A stretch of DNA of 64,000 nt from Butyrivibrio proteoclasticus (lineage in GTDB: Bacteria; Bacillota; Clostridia; Lachnospirales; Lachnospiraceae), in assembly GCF_900115735.1 (NCBI RefSeq), contig NZ_FOXO01000001.1, positions 186,001 to 250,000 of the forward strand. Reading direction: 5' to 3'. The notes under the pieces are model-generated. The model made no database searches. It was not told the origin of the DNA and saw only the letters and a list, made by a program, of their open reading frames with translations. Positions within the stretch are counted from its first letter, which is position 1. Every line of letters starts with the position of its first letter. Below, piece after piece: positions 56,064 through 64,000 of the stretch. Made by a program: the position numbers and the translations under genes.

Positions 56064-57005
56064 ATGGATAAAATAGCAGTACTTATACCTTGCTATAACG
56101 AGAGCAAGACAATTGAGAAAGTAGTTACGGATTTTAAGAGAGTTTTACCTGAAGCTACAATTTATGTATACGATAACAATTCGGCTGATGGAACAGATGA
56201 AATAGCAAAGAAAGCTGGAGCTGTTGTACGTTATGAGCATCAGCAGGGTAAGGGGAACGTCATTAGACGTATGTTTTCAGAAATTGATGCCGAGTGTTAT
56301 CTAATGGTTGATGGAGATGATACATATCCAGCGGAAGCAGCTCCGGAAATGGTTAATAAGATTCTCGGCGACAGGGCTGATATGATAGTCGGAGACAGAT
56401 TGTCATCTACATACTTTGAAGAGAACAAGAGACCTTTCCACAATTTTGGAAATTCAATAGTTAGATGGAGTATCAATACTCTTTTCAAGAATGATATCAA
56501 GGACATAATGACAGGATATAGGGCATTTAGCTATAGGTTTGTTAAGACTTTCCCGGTTCTATCCAAGGGCTTTGAGATTGAGACTGAGATGAGTATACAC
56601 GCTATAGATAAGAATATGTTTGTTGAGAATGTCATTATAGATTATAGAGACAGACCGGCAGGAAGTGAATCTAAACTGAATACATACTCTGATGGTTTCA
56701 AAGTTTTGAAAACTATTATGCGTTTGTTTAGAACATATAGACCGGGAGTGTTCTTTGGAGTTATTGCAGCGGTTCTTGCAATCATATCTGCTGCTTTCTT
56801 TATCCCTGTGTTTACAGCATTTAAGCGAACAGGCGAGGTAGCACAGTTCCCAACATTGATAGTATGTGGTTTTGTTATGATAGCTGCTATTATATCTTAT
56901 TTTGCAGGTGTGGTTCTCAAGACTATATATCAGAAGAATAGACAGGATTTTGAGATGGATCTGTATAGGGTAACTTCTGAGATGAAGATGAAAATTGGAG
57001 AATAA
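56064..57005 (+). CDS. DPM1-like GT2 with two C-terminal helices
   Basis: About 313 residues. ATG 56064 has GGAGAG 7 bp upstream and starts directly at the domain; the longer frame from 55908 reads through the duplicated spacer. KIAVLIPCYNESKTIEKVV, YDNNSADGTDE, QQGKGNVIRRMF and VDGDDTYPAEAAP are typical of polyprenyl-phosphate mannosyl/glucosyl transferases. FEIETEMSIHA follows. Two helices at about 227-250 and 268-290 anchor it. It probably makes a polyprenyl-phosphate sugar for the DUF2142 protein. Confidence 0.88.
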   Translation: MDKIAVLIPCYNESKTIEKVVTDFKRVLPEATIYVYDNNSADGTDEIAKKAGAVVRYEHQQGKGNVIRRMFSEIDAECYLMVDGDDTYPAEAAPEMVNKILGDRADMIVGDRLSSTYFEENKRPFHNFGNSIVRWSINTLFKNDIKDIMTGYRAFSYRFVKTFPVLSKGFEIETEMSIHAIDKNMFVENVIIDYRDRPAGSESKLNTYSDGFKVLKTIMRLFRTYRPGVFFGVIAAVLAIISAAFFIPVFTAFKRTGEVAQFPTLIVCGFVMIAAIISYFAGVVLKTIYQKNRQDFEMDLYRVTSEMKMKIGE

Positions 57006-57238
57006 TACAGAGTGTTTATATGGCGGATTAAGAAGTTGATGTAAGTAAGCAGTTTCTAATCTGCCATTTAGTTTATTGTTGTTGATCAATTTTAAGTAAA
57101 AACCAATAGTTGAATATGAATCTTAATTAGTGCGTGCTCAACAATTAATAACCACTGATATTTACTGACTTTGCGGGCAATCCGTGAGATAATAGTTGCA
57201 AGGAAATCATTACTATTGTCCCATCATTGACAGTTTAA

Positions 57239-57276
57239 ATGCGAGGAACCGCAGTAATTGTGCGGAAACCTCGCAT
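57239..57276. terminator. Two-part hairpin beyond the IS1634 relic
   Basis: AATGCGAGG (57239-57247) pairs with CCTCGCATT (57268-57276); inside it CCGCA pairs with TGCGG. It lies 30 bp past the stop of the minus-strand transposase relic and probably ended its transcript or marks the IS end. The rest of the 57.0-57.3 kb gap shows nothing. Confidence 0.5.
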
Positions 57277-57308
57277 TAGTTTTAGGTTAAAAGTGTAGCT
57301 ATATATTA

Positions 57309-57999
57309 TTACTTTTTCTTGGATTCACGGATGACTTTCTTCATGCTTAGGTCAGTAAGAATCTCATAGTCTGTGCGGAATCCAGAGGTCTCATGAAGTG
57401 CATCTGTCAGGTCTGTTCTTGTGTATGATGGGATATATCCGCGTTTTTCTCCAGGACGGTACATGTTCATGTCCCTGAGGGTGTGGACTATATCTTCGCA
57501 GGTATACTGTTCGCCCAATCTTTTTTCAAGCAGTCTGTATATGAAGAGTGATATAAAGCAGGTCAGGAAATGCGCTTTTATCCTGTCTTCCCGTTGAAGG
57601 TAAACGGGTCTTGCCTTGAACTCGGTTTTCATTATCCGGAAGCATTCTTCTATTTCCCAGCGTTTCTTATTGATGTGTATCACTTCAGCAACATTCATGT
57701 CATCAAGATTGGTACAAACTGCGCAGAATCCATCATATTTTTCTTCTTCAGCTATGATGTCTGTCTTGAGATACGGAACTTCTTTTGTACATGCCTAGCC
57801 ATCTTCAGTCATGACTTCCTTTCCGATAAATCTGTGTGGATCATTCTGATTCTTGGGACGCTGTTTATATTTCCCGCTGTTGATAATAGCTATTGCCCTG
57901 TCTACCTGCCCCTGCCTGATCTTACGCTGATAGATTTTGTATTTGGGAGACAATATGAAGTGACCTCCAGATTGTAGGTTCGTGGATTTACCTGTAAGC
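57309..57999 (-). pseudogene. IS1634-type transposase, C-terminal relic
   Basis: On the minus strand the frame reads from about 57999 (STNLQSGGHFILSPKYK) through PHRFIGKEVM, an in-frame TAG at 57795-57797, then KKRWEIEECFRIMKTEFKAR and HFLTCFISLFIYRLLEK to a stop at 57309. The RWxIEExFRxMK block is the catalytic Glu region of IS4/IS1634 transposases. The first half with the two Asp is gone. Confidence 0.75.
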
Positions 58000-58056
58000 T
58001 ATTAATTGTTGAGATTAATGGTAACAGGGATTACCGTTTACAATAGGAGGCCACAT

Positions 58057-58107
58057 ATGAATACTATAGTTTATATCGGAATGGATGTCCACAAAGAGAG
58101 CTGTTGA
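58057..58107 (+). pseudogene. IS110 transposase, first 16 codons only
   Basis: TAGGAGG at 58044-58050 leads to an ATG and VYIGMDVHKES, the RuvC-like DEDD start of IS110 transposases (catalytic Asp in GMDVHK). The frame stops at 58105 where a different element begins. Upstream 58000-58056 holds a GGTAA/TTACC hairpin. Confidence 0.75.
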
Positions 58108-58235
58108 TTGTCAAGTAAAATTGACCCACTTTTATACTTAAATCTGACCCACCCTTGGATCCGTCATTGTGATTTTGGAGGCGGGTCAGTTTTGTTTATA
58201 AATCTCGATTTTTACACTGTGAATTGACCCACCTT

Positions 58236-58679
58236 TTAATGAGTTACCAGTGTGTATCCAGCATCGGTAAGTGCTGTTTTGTCTATGATCATTGTCTTGT
58301 TTATTGTATCAATGACAACGTATCTACTAAGTTCTAGAAGCCTGTCCCCAATAAGCTCTTTAACAAGCTTTTCCATTGCTTCTGCTTTAGGGGCGTTCCT
58401 TTCTGTTTTATCCTCGCATATATGCTGTGGCTTTACCGGTGAACAAAGCTCATCAATCGACATAAATAGGCTTTCGCCAGCTTTCTCACATCGTGCGACA
58501 CAAAATCTGTCTGTAGCTTCGTTATATCCCAGATAATCTATGTTTTTCATCCTGTCCAGAGTTGACCACGGATACTTTATTCCAAATGACTCTCGGAGCT
58601 TTTGATAAAGAGCATCTTTGCCGCCACTATTGTATATTTCTGCAAGTTCCGGAAGATTTCTATCTTTTATTTTAACCAT
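58236..58679 (-). CDS. Accessory protein of the GACCCAC element
   Basis: 147 residues, starting MVKIKDRNLPELAEIYNSGG. WSTLDRMKNIDYLGYNEATD suggests an N-terminal DNA-binding helical part. No family recognised. Its ATG lies in the end of the upstream ORF (13-bp overlap), so the two are one unit. Confidence 0.55.
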   Translation of the reverse strand: MVKIKDRNLPELAEIYNSGGKDALYQKLRESFGIKYPWSTLDRMKNIDYLGYNEATDRFCVARCEKAGESLFMSIDELCSPVKPQHICEDKTERNAPKAEAMEKLVKELIGDRLLELSRYVVIDTINKTMIIDKTALTDAGYTLVTH

Positions 58680-58988
58680 GACAGTTCTCCTTCCGGAAGC
58701 TTACCCATTTCCGCTTCAGCCCATTCATCAAACGCTCTAGACAGAGCATACCCTTCTTCCATCAGAGTTTCAGCCTCTTCAATAAGGTTATGTTTCTGGA
58801 GGACCTTTTCATATACATCGGTTTTGTAAAGTAGTTCATCGAGACGCTTTTTCAGGCTTTTAATAGTGTCTTCGCCTCTTAGTTCAGCAAGATATTCTTC
58901 CTTTTCATCATCGCTTAGTGCGCTCAGAGTATCACGGATATCCTGTTCTTCTCTGTATCTTCTTAAATGACTTGATATCCATCTTGCC
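58667..58988 (-). CDS. 5'-truncated helical protein of the same element
   Basis: An open minus-strand frame with no start of its own: WISSHLRRYREEQDIRDTL, then a Glu/Lys-rich helical stretch and EGELSWLK at the end. The first residues run into antisense of the recombinase relic, so the true 5' end is lost. Confidence 0.45.
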
Positions 58989-59246
58989 TTGCTTTCATAT
59001 GTTGCAGAGAGCGAGTATAGAACAATTCATCAGAGGCAGGCAGAAGGTATCACTGCTACAAAAGCAAGGGGTTATAAGTTTGGTAGACCACCGAAGCAAC
59101 TACCCGAGAACTTCCATGAAGCATATCAGAAATGGAAATCGGGGAAGTTATCTGTTGCGGAAGCTGCCAGAGAGTGCAATATGCCGAGATCCACATTCTA
59201 TTTCAAAGCTAAGGTGTACAAGAACTCCACATATTTAGATGACTGA
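58989..59246 (+). pseudogene. Serine recombinase/resolvase, C-terminal relic
   Basis: LSYVAESEYRTIHQRQAEGI followed by KARGYKFGRPPKQLP and LSVAEAARECNMPRSTFYFK: the end of the E-helix and the DNA-binding HTH of TnpR-type resolvases. The catalytic N-terminal domain with the active Ser is missing. Confidence 0.85.
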
Positions 59247-59367
59247 AAAAATACAAGAAGGTGTACCTTTTAAGACAGTAAAAGCCAGCGCGTCAAAAAA
59301 CATTAAAGTTCACATAAACAGTGGCTGTTATGATATAATCAAAAACGGTGTTTTGATAAAAAAATAA
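59239..59367 (+). CDS. 42-residue small ORF downstream of the resolvase relic
   Basis: ATG 59239 overlaps the resolvase stop by 8 bp. The product begins MTEKIQEGVPFKTVKASASK and ends IIKNGVLIKK. A 14-bp sequence inside it (59258-59271) is repeated inverted at 59373-59386, just past its stop. No family recognised; could be chance. Confidence 0.35.
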   Translation: MTEKIQEGVPFKTVKASASKNIKVHINSGCYDIIKNGVLIKK

Positions 59368-59386
59368 ATCCAAAAAGGTACACCTT
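59258..59386. repeat. Perfect 14-bp inverted repeat pair around the small ORF
   Basis: AAGGTGTACCTTTT at 59258-59271 and its reverse complement at 59373-59386, about 100 bp apart. Each is itself nearly palindromic. They lie just before the MBOAT gene and could be binding sites for a recombinase or repressor. Confidence 0.5.
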
Positions 59387-59412
59387 TTAGATAGAAGATG
59401 GGAGTGTGTTTT

Positions 59413-60861
59413 ATGCAGTTTAATAGCTATGAGTTTATACTGTATTTCTTGCCAATTACGGTATTGCTCTATTTTGTGGCTAATAAGATTAATCCAATTA
59501 TAGGAAAAATAGTAATAGTCGTTGCTAGTGTTATTTTTTACTCGATGGGCAGAATAAATATGCTTGGCTACTTGGGAATAAGCATGCTGATCAATTATGG
59601 ATCTGCCTTGGCTATCAGGAAGTTCAAAATAAAAACGAAGTTCTTGACGGCATTACCTATTATTGTGAATGTGGGATTATTGCTATATTTCAAGTATATG
59701 AATTTTGCTATCACAAATGTAAATATCTTCTTTGGTAAAGAAATAGAGCTTAAGGAGATAATCTTACCGCTTGGAATATCATTTTACACATTCCAGCAAA
59801 TAGCTTATATAGTCGCGACAGAGCAAGGTAATCTTGAAAATAATAATATTATTGACTATATGGCTTATATTTTATATTTTCCTAAACTCGTAATGGGACC
59901 AATTATTGATCCGGTAGATTATATTTCGCAGATCAATCAAGTTGAAAGAAAAAAAGCTGATATAACCAATATTACAATAGGTATCAAGCTTTTTAGTTTG
60001 GGGCTTATAAAGAAAGTGCTCTTGGCAGATACATTCGCCAAAGCTGTTTCATGGGCATATACAAATATTGATGCAACAACAGCTATGGATTGCATCTTAC
60101 TGATATTGTTTTATACCTTTGAAATATACTTTGATTTCAGTGGATATAGTGACATGGCAGTAGGTGTTTCATCTATGCTCAATATTGATTTACCCATAAA
60201 TTTTGATTCGCCATATAAAGCAATTTCTATTAGGGATTTTTGGAAAAGATGGCATATATCTTTGACGAAGTTTTTGACAAAGTATATCTATATTCCTCTT
60301 GGCGGATCTAGAAAGGGCATAATTTTCACATATATAAATACACTTATTGTTTTCATTGTAAGTGGCTTATGGCATGGAGCTAATTGGACATTCATTCTAT
60401 GGGGATTGTTACATGGCTTGTTCAGTTGTTTTGACAGAATGTTTGAAAAACTAGAAGAAAGAGTTTTTATGCCAGTCAGATGGTTATGTACATTTGGAGT
60501 GGTAAGTGTGCTGTGGTTATTGTTTAGTGCATCGACAGTGGAACAGTGGAGAACAATTCTGTTTAAGATTCTTTTTATGCAGAGTACGGAAGTCAGTGAA
60601 GGGATGATTTCCTCATTTAATCTGGTGGAAAATCAATTTCTGTATAACTTGTTTGGATTAAACTGGCTTCCTACAAATGTTCGCGGCTTCAATATGCTTA
60701 TATTTATAATTGTTGCGTGTTTCATATGTTTTGTACCAGGGAACAATTACAGGAACAAGGATAAATTGAGTATAGGAACGTTGGTAGTTGCTTCAGTTGC
60801 CTTTATTTGGGGTGTTTTGTGTTTGGGAGCAGAATCGACATTCGTGTATTTTGGATTTTAA
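59413..60861 (+). CDS. MBOAT O-acyltransferase (AlgI-like)
   Basis: About 482 residues. ATG 59413 has GGGAG 8 bp upstream; an ATG at 59398 lacks a site. NSYEFILYFLPITVLLYF, ISIRDFWKRWHISLTKFLTK and VSGLWHGANWTFILWGLLHG are the AlgI/DltB-type signatures; the His in LWHGANW is catalytic. It passes acyl groups through the membrane to a periplasmic partner. The next gene is that partner. The pair probably O-acetylates an envelope polymer. Confidence 0.93.
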   Translation: MQFNSYEFILYFLPITVLLYFVANKINPIIGKIVIVVASVIFYSMGRINMLGYLGISMLINYGSALAIRKFKIKTKFLTALPIIVNVGLLLYFKYMNFAITNVNIFFGKEIELKEIILPLGISFYTFQQIAYIVATEQGNLENNNIIDYMAYILYFPKLVMGPIIDPVDYISQINQVERKKADITNITIGIKLFSLGLIKKVLLADTFAKAVSWAYTNIDATTAMDCILLILFYTFEIYFDFSGYSDMAVGVSSMLNIDLPINFDSPYKAISIRDFWKRWHISLTKFLTKYIYIPLGGSRKGIIFTYINTLIVFIVSGLWHGANWTFILWGLLHGLFSCFDRMFEKLEERVFMPVRWLCTFGVVSVLWLLFSASTVEQWRTILFKILFMQSTEVSEGMISSFNLVENQFLYNLFGLNWLPTNVRGFNMLIFIIVACFICFVPGNNYRNKDKLSIGTLVVASVAFIWGVLCLGAESTFVYFGF

Positions 60862-60870
60862 GAGGGAAAT

Positions 60871-62457
60871 ATGAAAGTAAAGATTTGGTTAATAAGCTGG
60901 TTGATTATTGTTGTATCAGCATTGAGCGTTTTAGGATTTTGGGTATATAAAATAGATCCTTTTTTTCATTATCATAAGCCTGATTTAGAGGGATATTTTT
61001 ATCCGTTGAATAATCAGCGGAGTCAAAATGACGGTATTAGTAAATACTTTGATTATGATGCTCTAATATCAGGAACTTCTATGACTGAGAATTTCAGGAC
61101 AACAGAGGCAGATAAGATATTTGGATGTAATTCCATAAAAGTGGCATATTCTGGGGGATCATATAAAGAAATCAATGATAACATTGAAAAAGCCCTTGCT
61201 GCAAATGATAATCTAAGACTTGTTATAAGATGTTTAGATATGGGAAGGTTTTATGATGCGTATGATGTGATGAGACTTGATTTAGGGGATTATCCAACAT
61301 ATTTATATGACAGTAATCCATTTAATGACGTGGAGTATCTTTTAAATAGAGATGTAGCTTTTGGCAGAGCATATCAAATGACATTGGACAACGATAAAGA
61401 AGGCTTCAAACCAGGGATAACAAGCTTTGATGATTACTCAAGGTGGCAGTCTTCATTCGTCTTTGGTATAAATACTGTCAGCCCCAATGGTGTCACTTTA
61501 GAAGAAAAAGAGCAAGTTCATTTAACAGATGAAGAAAAGGAAGTAATAAAAAAGAACATTGACCTTAATGTTACAAGCGTTGCCGATGAGCGTCCAGATG
61601 TGGATTTTTATTATTTTTATTCTCCTTACAGTGTTCTTTCATGGAATGAATGGCGAGCAGCTGGAACTTTATATAAAATGCTTGAGGCTGAGGAATACAT
61701 AACTGAACTTATAGTTCCGCATAAAAACATTCACTTGTTTTCTTTTAATAATAGAACCGATATAACAACAGATTTGAATAACTATAAAGATGCTCCACAT
61801 TACGCATGTTGGATAAACTCACTGATGCTTAAGTGGATGCACGAAGGACAATATCAGCTGACAGAGAATAATTACAAAGAACATCTTAAACAAGAGTATG
61901 ACTTCTATACTACATTTGACTATGCAAGTGTAAATGGTCAGGTGGATTATGAAGCAGATTTTTATGCAGCTGCATTGCTTAATAAAGAGCTTACAGGAGT
62001 TGATCCGTTAGATGTTTTAAATGATGATAAGGTAGATGTTTCTATTAACGGAGCAGAGTATATCACGGATGATACCGGAAGGAATAGTATTGTTAATTGT
62101 CATGGTGCATTGTCAAGAGATAATAATACAGATACATTAGCAGATTACCTTAAGGATAAAGAATTTATTGGAATAAAATTTACTGTAAACTTGGATGAGG
62201 GTTATAACTACCTTTGCTTTGACGGCCAGAAAATAGTAGATCATGGAAGGCTGACGGCATATGTTTATGATGAAGATGGAAACTTAGTAGGACAGATTGA
62301 AGCTAATTATAAAGACTTAGATACTGAGGTTCATCGATATGTTATTGATTTGTCTACAATAAGCGGAAATGTTACGGTTGTTTTGAATGGCGGATATGTT
62401 GATCACACTGGAAGTCCGGATTCAAATTATCATTTTAGTAATATTTATATGTATTAA
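60871..62457 (+). CDS. SGNH/DHHW-like partner of the MBOAT
   Basis: 528 residues with a GAGGG site, 9 bp after the MBOAT. One N-terminal helix (about 4-25) anchors an external domain. ALISGTSMTENF (about 66-77) carries the GxSxxxN nucleophile block; YKDAPHYACWINSLML (about 307-322) gives the Asp-x-x-His dyad. Residues about 390-528 form a beta-rich, possibly sugar-binding end. Comparable to AlgJ/AlgX/DltD roles as acyl acceptor and transferase. Confidence 0.82.
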   Translation: MKVKIWLISWLIIVVSALSVLGFWVYKIDPFFHYHKPDLEGYFYPLNNQRSQNDGISKYFDYDALISGTSMTENFRTTEADKIFGCNSIKVAYSGGSYKEINDNIEKALAANDNLRLVIRCLDMGRFYDAYDVMRLDLGDYPTYLYDSNPFNDVEYLLNRDVAFGRAYQMTLDNDKEGFKPGITSFDDYSRWQSSFVFGINTVSPNGVTLEEKEQVHLTDEEKEVIKKNIDLNVTSVADERPDVDFYYFYSPYSVLSWNEWRAAGTLYKMLEAEEYITELIVPHKNIHLFSFNNRTDITTDLNNYKDAPHYACWINSLMLKWMHEGQYQLTENNYKEHLKQEYDFYTTFDYASVNGQVDYEADFYAAALLNKELTGVDPLDVLNDDKVDVSINGAEYITDDTGRNSIVNCHGALSRDNNTDTLADYLKDKEFIGIKFTVNLDEGYNYLCFDGQKIVDHGRLTAYVYDEDGNLVGQIEANYKDLDTEVHRYVIDLSTISGNVTVVLNGGYVDHTGSPDSNYHFSNIYMY

Positions 62458-62464
62458 AGTTTTT

Positions 62465-62500
62465 AGAAAGACAGTGGCACAGTTCACTGTCTTTCTTTTT
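62465..62500 (+). terminator. Strong intrinsic terminator of the MBOAT operon
   Basis: AGAAAGACAGTG (62465-62476) pairs perfectly with CACTGTCTTTCT (62485-62496) over an 8-nt loop, followed by T's. It lies 8 bp past the stop. Confidence 0.9.
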
Positions 62501-62544
62501 GCAACAATTCCGTAGAGGAATTTTGCAAAAACACCAGAACGAAG

Positions 62545-62581
62545 AAAAGGAGATTATCCCGTGGAGAGATAATCTCTTTTT
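62545..62581. terminator. Second hairpin with A/T flanks
   Basis: 62545-62558 pairs with 62568-62581 (14 bp including one G-U, loop 9 nt). It is flanked by A's on the left and T's on the right, so it can act on both strands. Backs up the terminator 50 bp before. Confidence 0.7.
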
Positions 62582-63023
62582 CTTTGCTCTGGAGCAAGAG
62601 TGCAGAGAGAAGCATTCTCTTTGCTGTGCAGAGCACTTAGCGAAGTTTTTACTGAGCTTAGTGCGAGCCATGCAAGTGCACTTAACAAGGCGAAGCCGAG
62701 TTTAGTGAAGCTTGCTTGTGAAAATGAGTGCACACATTTTCGCAACCGTGGGTCAAGGGAGCAGAGCTCCTTTGTCAGGTCGAGGGTGAAATCCCGCCCA
62801 GGTAGGTGAGTTGCTTGCGACACACCGTACTGAGTATATTTTTTGTCACCACAGCCAGTTTTATGGCTTTGAAAACGGCACTTCCGCGGACAAAGTTTTT
62901 TCTGACAATGGTAAATGGCCTTATAGCCTGTCCTGCGTATTATCCACTCGAAATAGGCATCTACTGCTTTTATGAACTCGGCATAGGAACAGTGTGCAGG
63001 GATATTATTCCGAATTTAGAATA
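62582..63023. other. GC-richer spacer with hairpins and a minus-strand open frame
   Basis: An uninterrupted minus-strand frame runs from about 63015 to 62554; its first part (AEFIKAVDAYFEWIIRRTGY, CQKKLCPRKCRFQSHKTGCG) looks coding-like, the later Ser/Leu-rich part does not. On the + strand AAGGGAGC-AGA-GCTCCTTT (about 62755-62773) forms an 8-bp hairpin. Base composition differs from the operons. No known RNA family or protein recognised. Confidence 0.35.
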
Positions 63024-63070
63024 ATTCCTAACTTCCAGTAAGTTTTGAAACTCAATCAACTAAAAACGGC

Positions 63071-63116
63071 AAAAAGCCCAGAAAAATCAGCAATTCTGTT
63101 GATTTTCCGGGCTTTT
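63071..63116. terminator. Long hairpin at the IS left end
   Basis: AAAAAGCCC at the left pairs with GGGCTTTT at the right; inside, AAAATCA pairs with TTGATTTT, with an A-C mismatch between. A- and T-runs on its two sides let it stop transcripts from both directions. It would protect the transposase from outside read-through. Confidence 0.75.
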
Positions 63117-63172
63117 CTTGTTATAATTATTGAGTGGGTATACATACTTATTATCAAGGAGAAAAGTGATCT

Positions 63173-64000
63173 ATGTACTACGATTTCAGAGTGAAGATCC
63201 CGGAAGAAAAGGGCAAGATTTACACGAAGACGATCAAGGGAGTTGTCTACATCAACTACGAGTACGACAGGGTGTATAAGCCTGACAAGAAGTACAACAT
63301 CCCAAAGCGGACTACTATTGGTAAGATGTGTGACGACGATCCCACCATGATGTATCCCAATCCTAACTACCTGACCTATTTCCCGGATGCAGAACTTCCG
63401 AAAGATAAAGGCCATGATGAAAAGAGCAGCTGCCTTCGTGTCGGCTCATTCCTTGTGATTGAGAAACTGATGATAGAAAGCCTGGTGGATAAGATCATTG
63501 CCAGCATATACAATGACGACCGCGGCTCCGGACTGTTCCTTGATCTTGCAGCTTATTACATAGTCACTGAGAATAACGCAGGCCAGTACTATCCTGACTA
63601 TGCATACAACCACCCGCTTTTTACTCCGAACTATAAGATTTATAGTGATTCTACTGTTTCAAAGTTCACCAGTGAGATAACTGTGGACGACAGCGTCGAA
63701 TTCCAGAATGAGTGGAACTCCATTAAGAAACATAAGGACAAGATTTACATATCCTATGACTCAACTAATAAGAACTGCCAGGCTGGTGATATAGATCTGG
63801 CTGAGTTCGGACATGCCAAGGATGACAAGGGGCTTCCCATCATAAACTACTCCATTGCTTATGACAGCAATAACAGAGAGCCCCTTTTTTATGAGACATA
63901 TCCTGGAAGCATTGTTGATATATCCCAGCTCCAGATGATGCTTGACAAGGCGGTTGCCTATGGTTACAAGAATGCAGGATTCATTCTGGACAGAGGATAC
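63173..64000 (+). CDS. IS1634-type transposase, N-terminal part (cut by window end)
   Basis: AAGGAG at 63156-63161 precedes ATG 63173; 276 codons are open to the window end. The start MYYDFRVKIPEEKGKIY and KRTTIGKMCDDDP fit IS1634/IS4-like proteins. IYISYDSTNKN carries the first catalytic Asp and AGFILDRGY the second. The Glu domain would follow outside. The visible part has no stop, so this copy may be active. Confidence 0.85.
   Translation, partial: MYYDFRVKIPEEKGKIYTKTIKGVVYINYEYDRVYKPDKKYNIPKRTTIGKMCDDDPTMMYPNPNYLTYFPDAELPKDKGHDEKSSCLRVGSFLVIEKLMIESLVDKIIASIYNDDRGSGLFLDLAAYYIVTENNAGQYYPDYAYNHPLFTPNYKIYSDSTVSKFTSEITVDDSVEFQNEWNSIKKHKDKIYISYDSTNKNCQAGDIDLAEFGHAKDDKGLPIINYSIAYDSNNREPLFYETYPGSIVDISQLQMMLDKAVAYGYKNAGFILDRGY

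Larger units (their letters stand above)
58108..58988. mobile_element. Remnant of an IS with repeated TGACCCAC ends
   Basis: TGACCCAC occurs at 58122, 58145 and 58225, plus an inverted copy near 58183, as in the multi-repeat ends of IS21/IS481-like elements. Two minus-strand genes follow. No transposase is left; the right side is cut near 58985 against a serine recombinase relic. It cut the IS110 gene on its left. Confidence 0.5.
63024..64000 (+). mobile_element. IS1634-type element, left part (continues past window)
   Basis: The 44-bp end sequence (63024-63067) recurs at 50194. It is followed by a large hairpin and the transposase start. The right end is outside the window. Insertion is next to the GC-richer spacer. 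Confidence 0.7.

Noticed and set aside
62600..62809. Short + strand open frames in the 62.5-63.0 kb spacer
   Set aside because: No ribosome site and no protein-like pattern; they follow the repeat and hairpin composition.
1..64000. tRNA, rRNA or riboswitch genes
   Set aside because: No cloverleaf, rRNA segment or known riboswitch core was recognised by eye in the intergenic stretches; a covariance scan would be decisive.

Overview
The window is AT-rich, low-GC Firmicute DNA, most like a rumen or gut Lachnospiraceae such as Butyrivibrio. This rests on base composition, Gram-positive-type AGGAGG ribosome sites, frequent GTG/TTG starts, EpsG/YfhO/DUF2142-type envelope proteins and IS21/IS1634/IS110 relics; no rRNA or housekeeping marker is present, so the genus is inference. 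Nearly all of it is one very large cell-surface polysaccharide locus on the + strand, ending in a patch of mobile-element debris.

Layout. 1-7.7 kb: tail of an upstream gene, a WbaP-type priming sugar transferase, then GT4, GT2, GT4 and a GT2-GT4 fusion. 7.7-16 kb: an acyltransferase, a methyltransferase with a long coiled coil, a Wzm/Wzt ABC exporter whose ATPase has a C-terminal glycan-recognition domain, and an 1116-residue double-GT2 protein. This block resembles a WbdD-type cap, ruler and export module. 16-26 kb: two GT-C membrane proteins, a shattered GtrB-like pseudogene, a 1315-residue polymerase-like membrane protein with about nine YD-like repeats, and a Wzz-like protein with a degenerate CpsD domain. 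26-34.5 kb: GT4, GT2, an EpsG-type polymerase, an inserted ATPase plus PD-(D/E)xK pair (candidate defence cassette), a pyruvyltransferase and a Wzx flippase. 34.5-37 kb: a MenD-like ThDP enzyme and an SDR. 37-41.5 kb: a YfhO protein and two broken GT-C genes. 41.5-49.2 kb: two GT4 genes, a sulfotransferase-like protein and a full 2-aminoethylphosphonate (AEP) set: PEP mutase with cytidylyltransferase domain, AEP transaminase, a PntC-like nucleotidyltransferase and phosphonopyruvate decarboxylase.

49.5-59.3 kb is rearranged. A 676-bp truncated copy of a DUF2142 gene is followed by a solo IS end, a small-protein/GNAT pair split by a complete IS21-family element, the intact DUF2142 gene and a DPM-type GT2. 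Relics of IS1634, IS110, a GACCCAC-repeat IS and a serine recombinase come next. 59.4-62.5 kb holds an MBOAT O-acyltransferase and its SGNH/DHHW partner, closed by tandem terminators. The window ends inside an IS1634-type transposase.

Working model (inference): a lipid-linked glycan is primed by the first enzyme, extended by many GTs, and modified by methyl, acyl, pyruvyl and AEP groups. Two export routes are encoded, Wzx-type and ABC-type, so at least two polymers may be made or two loci may have merged. Several decayed GT genes and IS scars show ongoing turnover of the surface structure.
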